Of a DNA stretch of 64,000 nucleotides, positions 48,316 to 61,200 are shown piece after piece; the first letter of the stretch is position 1; every line of letters starts with the position of its first letter. The position numbers were made by a program, and so were the translations under genes. Under the pieces are notes generated by a model. It had not been told where the DNA came from and ran no database searches. It saw only the letters and a program-made list of their open reading frames with translations. Source of the stretch: Gentiana macrophylla (lineage: Eukaryota > Streptophyta > Magnoliopsida > Gentianales > Gentianaceae); the NCBI GenBank assembly GCA_026214975.1, contig CM047806.1:100433832-100497831 (forward strand). Direction: 5' to 3'.

Positions 48316-49163
48316 TTGATATGTGGATTAATTGTTTAGTTGGACTAAATAATTAAATAGTTGGATTGGACTATTTAATTTGATATGTGGATTAATTGTT
48401 TAGTTGGACTAAATAATTAAATACACGGAAAATACATTTTTCGTGGACTCGGCCCAAATTGGTGTGTTGACCTTTTTGACCAAATTGGTCAAATATGGAA
48501 ACATGCGTGTAACCTTATTTTGGGTTTTGCAAGTGGCGCATCTTTGTTGTATTATTTAATTATTAGGAAATTAGTTTTCTTGGATAATTATTTGACATGT
48601 GATTTATCTTTTATTTGTTAAATGATAATTCATGGAATATTAGATAATAATATGATTTATTCTAATTTGTTTGGGATAATTATTTTATTTATCTTTTATT
48701 TGGAAAAGGGATTAATGTAATAATTATCTCTTAATTATTAAATCATTGGAGGTTAAGTTTTACTCTCCTATATAAAGAGAGTTCTCCCAAGCCTTTTGAC
48801 ATATACAATTCACGCCATTTATTGGAGAAAAATAGCTTGGAATTTTCGGCTATTTTCTTTGGGTTTCGAGTTGGAATAATCTTCGGAATTATTCCGGTAG
48901 CATATCAAGGAGGTCCGGCGGCGGGAAACACCATCCACTTGGTGTTGCTGGGAGACACACGTTGGAAGACGGTGGTTGCTCAATCACGTGTTCAAGGAGC
49001 CTTTTGATCTTGGAGTTAAGCACCATAAAAAGGTAGGCTCCTAAACCCCCTTGTAGATTTAGATCTTAAATTTATGTTTTTGTTTCGTTTAGATCTAGAT
49101 CGATGCATTCCATCACGTGAATCGGGTCAATCTATGATTGATCCGACGATATTACATCTAACA
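48316..49163 (+). repeat. Copia C 3' LTR, 5'-truncated
   Basis: It matches 37650-38449 almost base for base and carries an extra direct copy of about 45 bp (TTGATATGTGGATTAATTG) at its left edge. It ends CATCTAACA before TGAAC. Confidence 0.85.
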
Positions 49164-49168
49164 TGAAC

Positions 49169-50216
49169 ATCCTTTGATACTTGCTGCATGTGAACAAATG
49201 CATAATGACACTTGAGCTTTACCACAAAAGTGAGAAACAAAAGATATTCAAAACTAAAAAAGAATGCATTGCACAATCAATTTTCCACCCATAAAATACC
49301 AAGCAATGAAGCTTGACACCGTAAGAATAATCTAAACCTAAAAAACAAAGCTGTCATCAATTCTTCGGTCCAAGTGGGTCTGAAAAACTGCAAATTGGAT
49401 TAGCAAAGGTAAAAAAACCAAATTCCAATTAGAAGAATTATCTGATGATAATGAAACCCTGTCAAATCCCAAGTAAAAATCCTGACATAATTCAAAAAAA
49501 TAACTCTTCTTCCTCATACCTTGAAATAGAACTACTACTGTGCTTCATCTACGTCACCGCATGAGCCACAAAATTCAAATCGCAGAATTTCCTTTTCTTT
49601 TTTTACTCTTTCCTCTAATCTGCAAATTCCCCCGCCCAATTCCCTCGGGCGATCCGCCAGATGATGATTTATAATCTTCTCGCGTTTCCTTTTGGCCATG
49701 ATTTGGCGGCGGTGTTCTTCTCATCACCGGTGGCGGGGAACAATGAACTTCAATGATTCAAAGAGACGAAAAAAGAGTCGGAAAACATGGGAAGAAAGAG
49801 TCGGAATACAAAAGTGTTTTTTTGATCCAGCTTTGTGTCTAATATATTAGTGGTAATTTAGTCCTAACGAAATTATACTGTCCTTATTGCAACTAAAAAA
49901 TATATTGTGAATTAAAGTTTAATTAAGGGGGAAATGTAGATTTATACCTAATTTAAAAAAAAAAAATAGGTATCAAAAAAAGTAATTAAAAAAAAAAGAA
50001 AAGGATTTCCTCAAAAAATAAAAAAAAATCCATAAGCCAAATTCAAATAGCTGAAACGTTTCACATAGCTTTACAATTGACACAAACACACACACATTAA
50101 AAATAAAACATCGTTAAGCAAACTAACATATTACCTGCTGAAAATATTGACCCAAATCAGGTTTCACATTGCCTTTTAACAGAGAATCTAAAACATACAT
50201 ACCTAAAAACAGTAAT
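49169..50216. other. Spacer without a recognised gene
   Basis: AT-rich DNA with several A runs (49950-50030). The only coding-like piece is the short frame at 49535-49699. Confidence 0.5.
49535..49699 (-). other. Small ORF, 54 codons, unrecognised
   Basis: It starts MAKRKREKIINHHLADRPRE, continues basic and then has CGSCGDVDEAQ before TAG. The patch around it is GC-richer than its surroundings. It could be a first exon of a lost or distant gene. I do not recognise it. Confidence 0.25.
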
Positions 50217-50502
50217 GGTTCATTTGGATTACGGTAATGTAATGAAACATAATGTCTTTTTCATTCCATTTCATCGATTTGGCGTGTTTCCGAGGAATGT
50301 AATTTATTTTCATTCTAACGAAATGAAAAATAGTGATTTTCATTCCATTAGATCAGCTAAGGAATGACCTGAATGGAATGAAAGAATAAAAACGATTCCA
50401 TTCCATTACTTATATACCAAACGCAGTAATGGAATGATATCATTCAATTCTATTGCATTCCTTTTCACCAGATTCATTTCATTCAATCAATCCAAACGAG
50501 GC
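50217..50502. mobile_element. MITE with GCCTCGTTTGGATT-type inverted ends
   Basis: The left end GGTTCATTTGGATT and the inverted right end GCCTCGTTTGGATT agree at 11 of 14 bases. The interior is full of GGAATG/CATTCC words that can fold back on one another. Length 286 bp and no ORF. The target duplication could not be identified, so the superfamily (hAT is possible) is open. Confidence 0.6.
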
Positions 50503-50651
50503 ATATGGGTAATGAAACAGGCACAACCATTTGTCCACAATGAGCGACACAACCTCAATCTACCCAAACTCTAAAAGCAGACAATTGCTTGAAATGATGA
50601 TATGAAAGATAAACAAAGGAATTAGACCACGAGAATAACAACAATTTGACT

Positions 50652-53092
50652 TTATTCCAAATGATCTCCCATATTCGACATTCTCAACGATGAAGAATCA
50701 TGAAAGCTTTCAATTTCAATTGAGATTATGTAAGTAAACGGGAAGCCCTTTTTTTTTCCTGGCTCTGGCATCATACCACCAACGATCTTTTCGTTTGGAT
50801 ATAGAGTCTCCCATTTGTATTTCTTCACTATATTATGGAGAAAAACGAGGATAGCTAATCGAGCATAATAGTTTCCTGGACACAATCGAGGTTCTCCCAC
50901 AAATAGGACATAGGTATACGGCGTAGGAGCTTCTCCTTTATCATATCCTGGAGGTCGAATTTCTAGGGTTTTTGAAATATGCAGATTCATTGTAATATCC
51001 CGATTTTTCAAAAAGGCATCCTTGTCTTTTCACGAAAAATCTGAATATTTGGTTTTGTTTTTAAAGGATTAAAAGAAAAAGGGAAAAGAAAAGGAAAATG
51101 ATTAATTGGATTTAATTAATAAGGAATAATTAGATTTAATTGGGGTTATAAAAGGAAAACTAATCCTAAATTAACCTAGTTGTTGTTTTACGTAAAATAA
51201 TCTGAAGAGAGGCGCAAGTTTGGAGAAAAAAGAAGAGAAGAGGCTTTCGAATTTCGAAGCTAATCCGTTGCTATTTTCAACAGACACCTCAAGAGAGAAA
51301 GGATCACCGCGAGAAGAGGATCGTTTTGATATCAACAATCCTTAAATCCGTTAACGTAAGTTTTCCCTCATCGTTCTTGATATTAGGGTTTGTTCATCAT
51401 CGTTGTTAAGCTGCGTTTTTCTGAGTTTAAACATCGTAGTGATCGTCTTTGGATTGATCGTTTATAGGTTTGGAGTTAAAGGTTTACCCTTTTCAAGACT
51501 TAGGTAGCGTGGATCGTAGTAGCTCGTAAATTAAGGTAACGTGGTGTTCTTATCGTATGATTAAGGTGTCATAAAGTTATAGAGAAATTTGTATGCTTAA
51601 TTTCATGGTTTTGAATCTGTTTTGATTGGAGTTTGGGTTGGATTTGGGTTAGAAATCAGGTTTTGAAGGTTGCAGATTTTCCGGTAAATCCCGAGCAAAC
51701 AGCGCTTGCACAGGCGTGCGGGCGTTTGCGGTAGAGGTAGCTCAAACGCAGCGTTTGGGTATGGCGGACGGGTGTTTGAGGGTTCAGTTTAGATACATGA
51801 TGTGGCTGATTTTCACGAACGGGCGTTTGGGGGTTTGTGGACGCTCGTTCAAGGCAGACGGGCGTTTGCATAAAGGCAGACGGGCGTTTGACCTGTTTAT
51901 TCTGTTTTTCACTATTTTTCGTGTCAGCTTGGTTTCAGGCTTCATAATCATGCTTTTACTGCTTAACTTTATGTGACAAAGCCTTGAATTAGCTTTTGAT
52001 GCGTTTAGTTTCGGCACCATATGGATTCCCTAAAAAGATGAAGTGTGGGACCGTCGAAAGCTTCGGATTTGCCTTGTGCTTCGATAAGCTAGGGTTTATC
52101 GATGTCTATGTATGTGCTAGGTTTTGTTAGAGTCTAGTGGTCTTAAGAAGAGGGAGTAGACTGATATGTGAAGCCCTTTATGTGAATCAATTTAGGTGGC
52201 CAGTTAAACATCTAAATGTGCTAGATTAATAATCTTAAACATCATACGATGCTTGGTAAGGCATTGTACAATATTGCGATGTGTTCTCTGACCAGACAAA
52301 GTAGACTGTATCCACTCCGGTCAATTGATTGGCTAGATAAAGCGTCTGGTGCACTCTGCCGGTTATCACACTATCGGGACTCAGCTATTCCCGGGGCTAC
52401 TAGAGCGTGTCTCTAAGTAGGTTGCACCCAGTTGTCCTAGTACATCCTATTACTAGGCGTAGTACCCTTGTTATTCATTATGTAACAAACTTGAGCTAAG
52501 CTAGATAACGTTGGAACCTCATGTTATACTATGAACATAATGTGATAGTTAGCTAGGGTTAATAACGGAATGAATTAATAAAAGACGGCGTTGCTTTTAT
52601 TTCTTTATGAGACCGACGTTATACGATCTTCTACGCTTTACTAAGTACTTATGTACTTACCCCGTTACTTTTTGTTTGTCTTTCTCTTTCCCCAAAGAAG
52701 ATGAACAGGTTGGTACTGTTGATGAGTTCTTTGACGAAAACGTGTGAGATAGAGCTCTTGAAGACTCAGTTCTTTCAGTTTTGATTCTTTCAATAATGTT
52801 GTTGATTTAAGTTCAAACAATGTTGTCGTTCTTTTGGATTAGATGTTGGATGTTTCAGTTCTCTTTATTGGATTTATTTTTCACAGCATTGAAAACCGTG
52901 TGTTCGATCTTTTGTTTCTCCCGAGTCGTTTTATCTTCCGCGTCGTTTTAGTTCTGATGTATGACGTAAGGCTTACATATATTATTGAATTTATTTGATA
53001 ATATTTGTGCCGAGCGCTCTTTCCGGATAAGGACTCGGTGTCCGGGAACGGGGCGTTACATTCATATTTGTCGAGCTCACCGTCCAATACAC
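50652..53092 (-). pseudogene. Cytochrome P450 3' fragment, CYP716-like, split by a solo LTR
   Basis: Read on the - strand, 53092-53061 encodes VYWTVSSTNMN after a possible 3' splice site. With the LTR and one TTCAT repeat removed, 50990-50652 continues in the same frame. It reads PYTYVLFVGEPRLCPGNYYA, which contains the heme-ligand loop with its Cys, then ILVFLHNIVKKYKWETLYPN. These segments follow the order of the CYP716 family, whose members oxidise triterpenes at the ER membrane. The canonical FGGGPRMCPG appears as FVGEPRLCPG, so two glycines are changed. The tail after GFPFTY is not P450-like, implying a frameshift near the end. The upstream exons were not found. A non-functional fragment is most likely. 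Confidence 0.72.
50991..53060 (+). mobile_element. Solo LTR of a Ty3/gypsy element (Del/Tekay-like ends)
   Basis: 2070 bp starting TGTAATATCCCGATTTTT and ending CGGGGCGTTACA, the terminal pattern of Del/Tekay-type LTRs. A perfect TTCAT duplication flanks it (50986-50990, 53061-53065), which proves a single insertion reduced to one LTR. TATAAAAGG near 51147 is the likely promoter. No internal sequence remains. The frame at 51716-51976 is chance. Confidence 0.88.
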
Positions 53093-53470
53093 CTTGCAAA
53101 TGAACATATATAACGAATTTCAGCTCATTAAAAAAACATATGAAGTAACAACATAATAAGAACAATCATTTTCAACATATAGTAACAATTACGAGTGAAG
53201 TAATACCAAGAAGTAAAAGCGCCGTATCAAGCCTTCAAGCATTGAAGGTGGGAATCATTTTAGCATAGATTGATATTAAATGTATTTTGTTTTGATGCAG
53301 TTTTTTTGATTGTATTTTGATGTTTATGTAATTGTATTTTGATGTTTCTCTTAAGAAATAAAATTGGATAAACCGTTTGGGGAAGATTGACTTCCCAACA
53401 GTTACTCCACAATTGATGGCCGGCTGCATTTACTTCCCAAGATTTACGTGTTGATTTTTTGTTATTCCTT
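53093..53470. other. Spacer between the P450 fragment and the MULE region
   Basis: AT-rich. No P450 exon could be recognised on the - strand. The 64-codon frame at 53235-53429 has no known domain. Confidence 0.4.
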
Positions 53471-54905
53471 ATTCAGTGCCATGGGTATTTCGGCCTATTA
53501 ATTATAAAATTATTCTTTTAGACCACAAAAAATTGCAATTGTCCTTCCATCCTAATTTTCTATATTCTTTGTCCTTCTGGCCTATTTCATTTATATTTTG
53601 TACTTCCTATCTATTACAACTACAAATAATCTTTGTTAATTTAGTGGATATTCAAGTAAGGCCATCGTTAGAGAATTAATGATCATTTAGGAAACTCCGA
53701 AATCTTATTTAGTTATAAGGACGATCTAATTTTACTTCCTTCAAATATTTACATTAATGAAGATTCAGATTCTGATTCACCATTTAATTCTCATTAACAC
53801 GACATAGATCTGATTCTTTTACCTCGATTTCTGCATAATTTTGATTTACTCAAGAACGGATCTTCTTCTTCGCTCATCTGTGAATCTTTCTTCATCGTTT
53901 TTTTTATCTACAATCATTCAATTCTTCTGCCTTTCTGCGATTTTGACATCTTCATTGTAGCTTATTACATCTTCGTTTTTGCATTTTCTGCCATTTTCAT
54001 TGAATACTTGTTCTGCTTTTTCGGAATTGGGGCTTTTTCGGAATTGGTGATCTGCGTTTTTTGATTCAAATCGGTGCTATTCTTCTTCGTTTCTGCTCTT
54101 CACTTTTGAGATTCATTGTAGCTGATTCGATTCTTTCTATTTTGTAGTTGAGGTATTGTATTACATCCTTTATTTTGTTCTTGTTGTCGGTTCTTCCAAT
54201 TTGAGATGATTTATGTGCAATTTTTTGCTTGTTTTTATCATTTTGTTACTAATTTTTTTTGTTATTTGTCCTGTATTCTGATTTAGTTTGAGTGTTAAAT
54301 AATTCAGTTGCAGTGACATAAGTTTATTTTGCTTTGATATTCTTGTTTTATGCAGTGACATTGTTTGCTTTATGATGGAATATTTTGCTTTTTGTTGATG
54401 TTTTAAGTTGATTTAATTAATATTCAGGTAGAGTGTAAGTGTATGATGATGATTTCCTTTTTTCATGTCTGTTTTTCATTGACTGTTTTTCTATTTTGCA
54501 TTGACATTGTGTGTTATGAAATGGTTTCTACTCTCTCTTTGCATTTTTGAGTTGAATTATTTCATATTCATTTATTGTATGTGGCTTTGTTACTGATTTG
54601 TTTAAGAAATGTACTTGATTCTGATTTGGAATCACTCTTTTTTTGTGATTTAGAGTATGCAGTGACATAGATTTGGTATGGAGTGTCAATGTGTGCTATG
54701 TGAATGTGCTATATTGTTTTCTTCTTCAATTCTCTTGCTTTTAGATGTTCTATTTGATATTCGAGATAATGTATTCGGATATTATGATGATATTGATTTT
54801 TATTTGATTTAGTGAAGTTTGTTTAGTATTTGCAGTGACATACTATTTGTTTTGTTTTTGTGCAGGGTTACAATGTTGCTTCTTGTGTGTAGTTATAAGT
54901 GAGAT
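53471..54905 (+). other. Presumed 5' region of the MULE transposase gene
   Basis: The first 200 bp are AT-rich with repeated TTGTCCTTC/TTCTGGCC words, then a CT-rich leader-like stretch (53800-54150) follows. From 54310 the word GCAGTGACAT appears four times before the ORF. A further N-terminal exon may lie here but could not be fixed. No long inverted repeat pairing with 63760-64000 was found. Confidence 0.4.
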
Positions 54906-57273
54906 ATGTGTGTTGTGATGGCGGAAGCTAATTGTACGTTGAAGTCTATTCATGATAAAGTTTCCAATCGGTGGTCAGATTTGAAGGATACGGTTGTTAG
55001 TCTTTATTACGTGTTGAAGGATAATCCAAAGTGTTTGTTATGTTTTGATGAAGACGTCCACACCATGATATGTCTTGCTGAGTCTTATTCTCGCTCAAAT
55101 GTTAAAGTGGATGTTGTAGTTGATGTTGTTGTTGGTTCTTCATCTTCATCTTACAATGTTGGTGGTAGTGGAGGTTCAATGGGTCTTGTTCTTCATGATG
55201 CTTCTTCAGATTATCCTGTGTTTCTTCATCTAATGATAAATAGGTTTCCACTTTTGTTTGGGATAGAGTTGTACTCCATGATGGTCAATTTTTTTGGTGG
55301 TGTGGTCCATTTGAGGAGTCCTTCGAAGCTTTGTATACAAGCTCGGGTTCAAGTATGTGTACATGAAGAATGACCGTTGTAGGATTCATGCCGTTTGTGT
55401 TATGAAGGATGTTGCAAATTGTGGTTGGTTTGTCCGTGCTAAAAAAGAGATCTCTAGTGGATATTTATATATATATGAGTTGTGCAATGTTCATACTTGC
55501 GGTACATGCTCGAGATATGTTGCGGGGTCTTTTGAGCAAGATCGCCATATGAGTTCAGATCTTCTTTCAAAGGTAGTTGTTCGCAAGGTCCGTGGAGATC
55601 CAAGCTTTTCAGCATCAGACTTTCGTCTTTTGGCATTAACAGATCATGGTTATGAGGTTCCTTATTTAGTTGCTTGGTCTGCGGTGATCAAAGCGAGGGA
55701 TTCATTATACGGGGATGTTAAAACGTCATTCAACTGTTTACCTGGGTTTGTTAGTAGTGTGCTTGAAACAAACCCTGGTTCTGTTATATCATTAGACGTG
55801 AATGCTGAGACACGGTGTTTTAAACGGATGTTTATTGCCTTTGATGGTTGTATTTGTGGTTTTAAACATTGTCGACTGATGCTTTTTCTTGATGGTGATC
55901 ATTTGAAGTTTGATCAGAATGGTCATTTGTTGGCTGCCACTGGGAAAGATGGTGATGATGATATGTGTTTTTTTATGCAGTGACATTGATGTTTCATGCA
56001 GTGACATTTGTGTTTTATGCAGTGATATTTGAGTTTGATGCAGTGACTTTTTGAGTTTAATGATCAGAAAGTTTATTAATTTTTTTGAAATGATGTAATG
56101 TTCTTGTTTATGTGAATTGTTCATTCTTTTTTTGATTTATATGATTTTTATGAATGTATTCTTTCAATTTCTTGTTTATGCAGTGACATTGTTAGTTGTT
56201 TCTTTTCATTGTTGTGTTTTCAGGTTTATATCCTTTATGTTATGGTGTTGTTGATTCTGAGGATTTTGATAATTGGAAGTGGTTCTTATTGCATTTAAGC
56301 GTTTGCTTATACCGGTTCGTCAGTATTACATTCATGACGGATAGGAATCTGGTCTATTGGATCTTTGTTAGTGAAGTTTTCCTGATGCATTTCATTCTTA
56401 TTGTATTTTCCATTTGATGAATAACCTGAAGACTCATTTCAGTGGTATAAATGTTGGTAAGTCTTTGTGTAAGAGAATGTCGCATCTGTTTTACCAATGT
56501 GCTGTTGCACCGACTGTTGAGAAGTATGAGAGGAACATGGCAGATATGTTACATGAAGGGGGTGATCGTGCAGAATCTTTCTTTCAGAATTTGCATCCGA
56601 AGAATTGGGTAGCTGCTCACTTTGAAGGTTGTCGCTATGGTCATACTACTTCTATTTTGGCTGAGTCTTTTAATAGTTGAATATATAAGGAGCAACATCT
56701 GCCCATGTTGAATATGGTAGATGGTATTCGTATCAAGATTATGACAAGACTCTCGGAAAATCGTCGTGCCTCATCATTATTTAATTCCTTGATTTGTCCA
56801 AAAGTGGATGCTATTTTGTCTAATATAATGGATTTGGAAAGTTGCTTGGGTGTTGGCAGTTCGAGTTATTCAAGGTATGAGGTTTTTTCATTCCCAGCTG
56901 CAAGTGTTGATCTTGAATCTCGGGTCTGCTCATGCAAGGAGTGGTAGGGAATGGATATCCGTTTATTCATGCTATGGCGGTGATTAGGCGTACATCATTC
57001 CCTTTGGATCAGTATGTTGATCCTTGTTTCTTGTCACAGTCTTATGCTGATTCATACTCTTTTCCAATTCATCCAATTCCTGGTCCCTTTTTGAATGCAT
57101 CTTGTGAAGATTCTGTTGTGCTTCCTTCTATTCCGAAGAAGCAGCCTGGTAGGCCCGTGCACTGCCGGCTTCGTTCTCACGGTGAATCATCGAAGCGCCC
57201 TTTTCAATGTGGTCGTTGCCATTCCTATGGTCATCCTAATAAGAAGACTTGTCGTGTTCGTATTGCTGGATAG
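54906..57273 (+). pseudogene. MULE (MuDR-type) transposase with lesions
   Basis: The N-terminal part (54906-55340) resembles the PB1-like start of plant MULE proteins. After a frameshift near 55350 comes the MuDR DNA-binding region (FKYVYMKNDRCRIHAVCVM) and the transposase domain with GFKHCRLMLFLDGDHLK. An intron at 55967-56223 is likely, joining GDDDMC to LYPLCYGVVDSEDFDNWKWF. Frame is lost near 56300. The reading resumes at 56414 (NNLKTHFSG, NWVAAHFEG), is stopped by TGA at 56678-56680 where Trp is expected (ESFNS*I), and loses frame again beside a SWIM finger (VCSCKEW, GYPFIHAMAV). A zinc knuckle (CGRCHSYGHPNKKTC) and stop at 57271-57273 close it. A functional copy would cut and join MULE DNA in the nucleus. 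Confidence 0.82.
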
Positions 57274-57290
57274 TTGGTCTTTTGTTCCCA

Positions 57291-57424
57291 AGTGACATTG
57301 TGGTCTGTTGAAGTGACATATAGTCTGTTGTAGTGACATTGTGGTCTGTTGCAGTGACATTGTGGTTTTTTGCAGTGACATTGTGTTGTTTTGCAGTGAC
57401 ATTTTGGTGTGATGGAGTGACATT
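57291..57424 (+). repeat. Minisatellite, unit about 21 bp, seven copies
   Basis: AGTGACATTGTGGTCTGTTG-type units in tandem directly after the transposase stop codon. It contains three of the exact GCAGTGACAT words. Confidence 0.85.
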
Positions 57425-58028
57425 ATGAATATTTGTAATCATTTGTATTGCTTTTAAACATGAAGACATATTCCTTTTACTTGGAGTATTTTGATCTTAT
57501 TATATAATACCTATTTTCAAGTTGTATATTTTGTAATGTGTTATGCATATTTTCATGTCATTGTCAATTTTATCATTGTATTTCTATTGAATTTAATAAG
57601 TAATGAATTCTATGCTTGAATTTTTATTGTTTTGAATATATTTACCATATTCTTTTTGTATGTTCTTTTTGTATGCATTTGTTTATTTATTGATTTCATT
57701 AACTATATAGGTTGAAAATAAAATGAAAATATGAATAAGTTGAAGAATTAATCATATAAAATGTCTCAAAATATAATGGATAATAATTTTTAGTAGAATT
57801 GTAGCAACTACCACAACCATGAAAGTATTAATGCTTTGTGGATAACGTCAAAACATCGTCACAAAATCAAAACATCATCAAAACATCATCATCACAACCT
57901 ATCGTCATCAAAACATTTGTTCGCCCTATCACCATCACAAAATCACCTATCAGTTTTCAAAATCAACCATCACTTGTCAACTATTACTTGTCCCTATCAC
58001 TAGCTACGTTTTCATTCTAATGATGAAT
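57425..58028. other. AT-rich spacer between the convergent MULE genes
   Basis: The two 3' ends face each other here. A run of CATCATCAAAACATC-type words lies at 57845-57915. No gene seen. Confidence 0.5.
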
Positions 58029-58185
58029 TTAATTCAAGACAAGGGAATTTACAATCATCCCTTTCATCCTCTTAATTTCTTCATCTTCAACTTCTGTTGG
58101 AATTGGTAACTCTTGTGCCATCTTATATATGTAGTATGCCACATAAACACTCTGCATTAGATTATAATGATTTGCGCTAGTCTTC

Positions 58186-58257
<72 letters not shown>

Positions 58258-61200
58258 ATGATGATAAAGTATTTTTATCGACACTTACGTGCAGAGTGGT
58301 ATGTTTTGCACCTTCTCGATTGTTCTTTCTATTTCTTCCTGCTGGTTATCTTCAGTAAATGATTGTGAAATTATTGATACCTACGAAATAAGAGGTAGCA
58401 GATGCAGTGACATTATGTTAAATTGCAGTGACATGACATCCTTTTTCTTTTGAATGCAGTGACATTATGTTAAATGCAGTGACATGACATCCTTCTTGTT
58501 TTGAATGCAGTGATATTATGTTAAATTTATGTGAGATGAAATTTAATTTGTAGATAACTTACCGTAGTTTCACACTCGGGAATGAATATGTCTTCTTCGT
58601 GTATCATTTCTGCTGAGTGATACATTTTCCAGGTGGGTTCTCCTTTGGTGTAGGTTAGGAGTACCCAATGGTATGGCCTGTCATTCAAACCCTTGCAGCA
58701 TAATGGGAGTAAAACCTTTTCCCTTCATTTATGATCTTCAACATGTCGCATGTTATGTTATTTTGAATGTTCCATCCCGCTCAACCTCTTCAAATACTCC
58801 CTGCACACATTGTATGGTAATGATGTTATGTTTTTCTTAATGTTAGGTTCTTTCAAATTATTTTTGTATGCGTACCCATGAGCTTGTGCTGTATATGTGG
58901 TTAGTATCCTTTACCAAATCTGTACGTCTCATCAGCTCAATGAATCCTTCTATGATCTGTTTCAAAATTCGATAAATGTGTTATAATTTTGTGTAGTGTT
59001 TTTCATGAAATAATGCAGTTACATGAAGCCAGACTAGATGTAAGTTGCAGTGACATTAAGTCTTTACCGTTTCGTCTATGAAGAGTTCATTTAGAACTTC
59101 CATGATTGAGTTGACAGTGACATATGGGTAGTCTCCCAGCGATTTTGACCATACTAATTCCCTGCAAATTATGTAATTTCCATGTTAGTATTAAAGATTT
59201 GCATGAATAGTGATTTTCTATGTTATTGTTTTAGTGATTTATGCTTACCCTTGTCCACCTTGTTCGTGCAATTCCTTGATTCTTTTGAATACTTCTGGTA
59301 GAATGTATGCTCCACATGTGTATGCTTCTTTGTATTCCGCAATCAACAACCTCCCATCCTTCAACTTTTTATTTTCTTTATGTAAGTTGGATTTTTTCCC
59401 TTTTCCTTTCCCACCTTTCTTTTTCTTTTCTGGATGGTCATAATGGTAGCGTAATCTTCTTTCCCCCTGTTTTCTTGCATTTTCTTTACACCCTTTCAAT
59501 CGAGTAGTCCGGGGTCCGTTGCTGACCACGAGGTCGTAGTTGGCGTCCAACAGGGGTTGCTTCCTTTTTATCCTTGCTTTGTTCCACATCTTGTGTGACT
59601 TGATGTGCTGCATTGCTATCTATCTCATCTCTTAGTTCTTGCTTCTCTCTTTGCAGTTGTTCAATCTGTTCTTGATTGATCTTTTTGATTTCCATCAATT
59701 TTTCATACCCCTCTCTCATGTTTTTCAATTCATCTTGCAAAATCTCCTATTCTATTGCATCTTTTAATTCTTGATTCTCTCTTTTCAATCGTTCAATCTC
59801 TTCTTCTTGTATCTTTTTGCTTTGCTTCAAGCTTTCATTCCTCTCTCTCATGCTTTGCAGTTCAGCTTGTAGAATACCCTCTATTGTTTCACTCTCAAAT
59901 AATCTTTTCTCAATTGCTGTTGCCCTTTCTTCAATTGTTTGCATCTGCTTTCTCATATTCTCCTGCTCCTGCAGCATATTAGATATCTGTTTATACGGTT
60001 CACTTTTTTCATCCATTAGTTCTAAAATCTTGCTGTTGTATTCATCTTTCCTTAGCATTTCGTGGCTTTTTCCCCGAAGGACAGCCTTTGCATCAGAAAT
60101 ACTATTTTCCCAGTTTTGTTTTTCAATTTGCAATTCATTTTATTTTTCAGCGGTGAGGACATCTATTACCTCATTCGTGCTTTCCACACCGTCTTCAAGT
60201 GTTTTAATCTGCATTTCCAAATCCTCCTTTTGCTTATGTATTTCCAAATTTTTCCTTTTCGATTTCCAAATTTTGCTTTTTCAACTGTTCCACTCTTTTT
60301 CCTCATTCTCGATTCTCATCAAGTAGGTCAACAATCATTTTTTTGGTCAAATTAGCAGGTGATTGTTTACTTTTCAGTTTCTCCTGCATGTATATTTGAA
60401 CATATTATCATTTAGTAAAGGGGGAACTACTGTGTATATGTGTTTGCCGTGACATTCCATAATGTCACTGCATGTTTGCAGTGACATTGCATAATGTGAG
60501 TGCATTATTGTTTTTGGTGCTTTGTGGTTACCATGGCTTTCATGAGTTCTTGAATGTGGCTGTTTGCATCTTGTAATGCTTTTGTCAACCTGACATTTTC
60601 TTCCTGGATCTGTTTTTCTTCCAAATCCTGCATCATTTTTATTTAATGTGAGTTTGGGTGCCGTTAAGTAATTTATTTTGCATTTTTTGTGTTTTGTAAA
60701 AATGGAAGTAGTAGTTTTACCTTTGGTGGTGGTGGTGTAGGTGTCAGCAATGTGAATGATGGAGTTCTTCCCAATTTTCGCTCATCTTCTTTTGATCTTT
60801 TCTCTTTCCATTCCGCTTCTAATTCTGTCTCTTTCCTTTCTTTTGCACTATACTATCTTCATACTCAATATCTTGCTGGTGATGATCATCATTATTCTCA
60901 GTTTCTCTTTCTTCATCATGATCATCATCCACATCTACAGCCTCGGTTTCTTCTTGATTATCATCTTCATCTCCTCCTTCACTCTTTCCGCTTTCATCAT
61001 CATTATCATCAACATCTTCTACTCCAATTTCTTCTTCATCATCATCAACTTCAACATCCTCACTATCATTCTCTTCTTCTTCATCCTCACTGTCTTCCGA
61101 TTCATTCTGATCATCTTCGTCTTCATCCTCCGTGCATCCTTTAATTCTGATGATTTTAGGCAATGTTGCTTTCAATTCTCCAACTTTGAACTGTTTCATG

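Larger units (their letters stand above)
36620..49163 (+). mobile_element. Copia C: forward relative of Copia A, with a Tat-like element inside
   Basis: It is flanked by a perfect TGAAC duplication (36615-36619, 49164-49168). The 5' LTR is 36620-38449, followed by an initiator-Met-type primer site. The 3' LTR survives only as 48316-49163. The interior matches Copia A in inverse order: tandem CTAGTTAGACGGT blocks, integrase-leader sequence near 41900-42000 and degraded RT/RNase H near 43560-43750. LTR similarity to Copia A is clear but far from identical, so the two are sister subfamilies. The Tat-like insert (about 44035-48315) replaces the end of the interior and the start of the 3' LTR. Confidence 0.82.

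Noticed and set aside
51716..52020. Frames on both strands inside the solo LTR
   Set aside because: Caused by CAAACGCCCG-type repeats in the LTR; no known domain.
57291..57424. CRISPR-like array
   Set aside because: Units are contiguous 21-bp tandem repeats without unique spacers, in a plant genome.
54170..57469. - strand frames rich in MSLHKT-like repeats opposite the transposase
   Set aside because: They are translations of the inverted GCAGTGACAT word and have no independent support.
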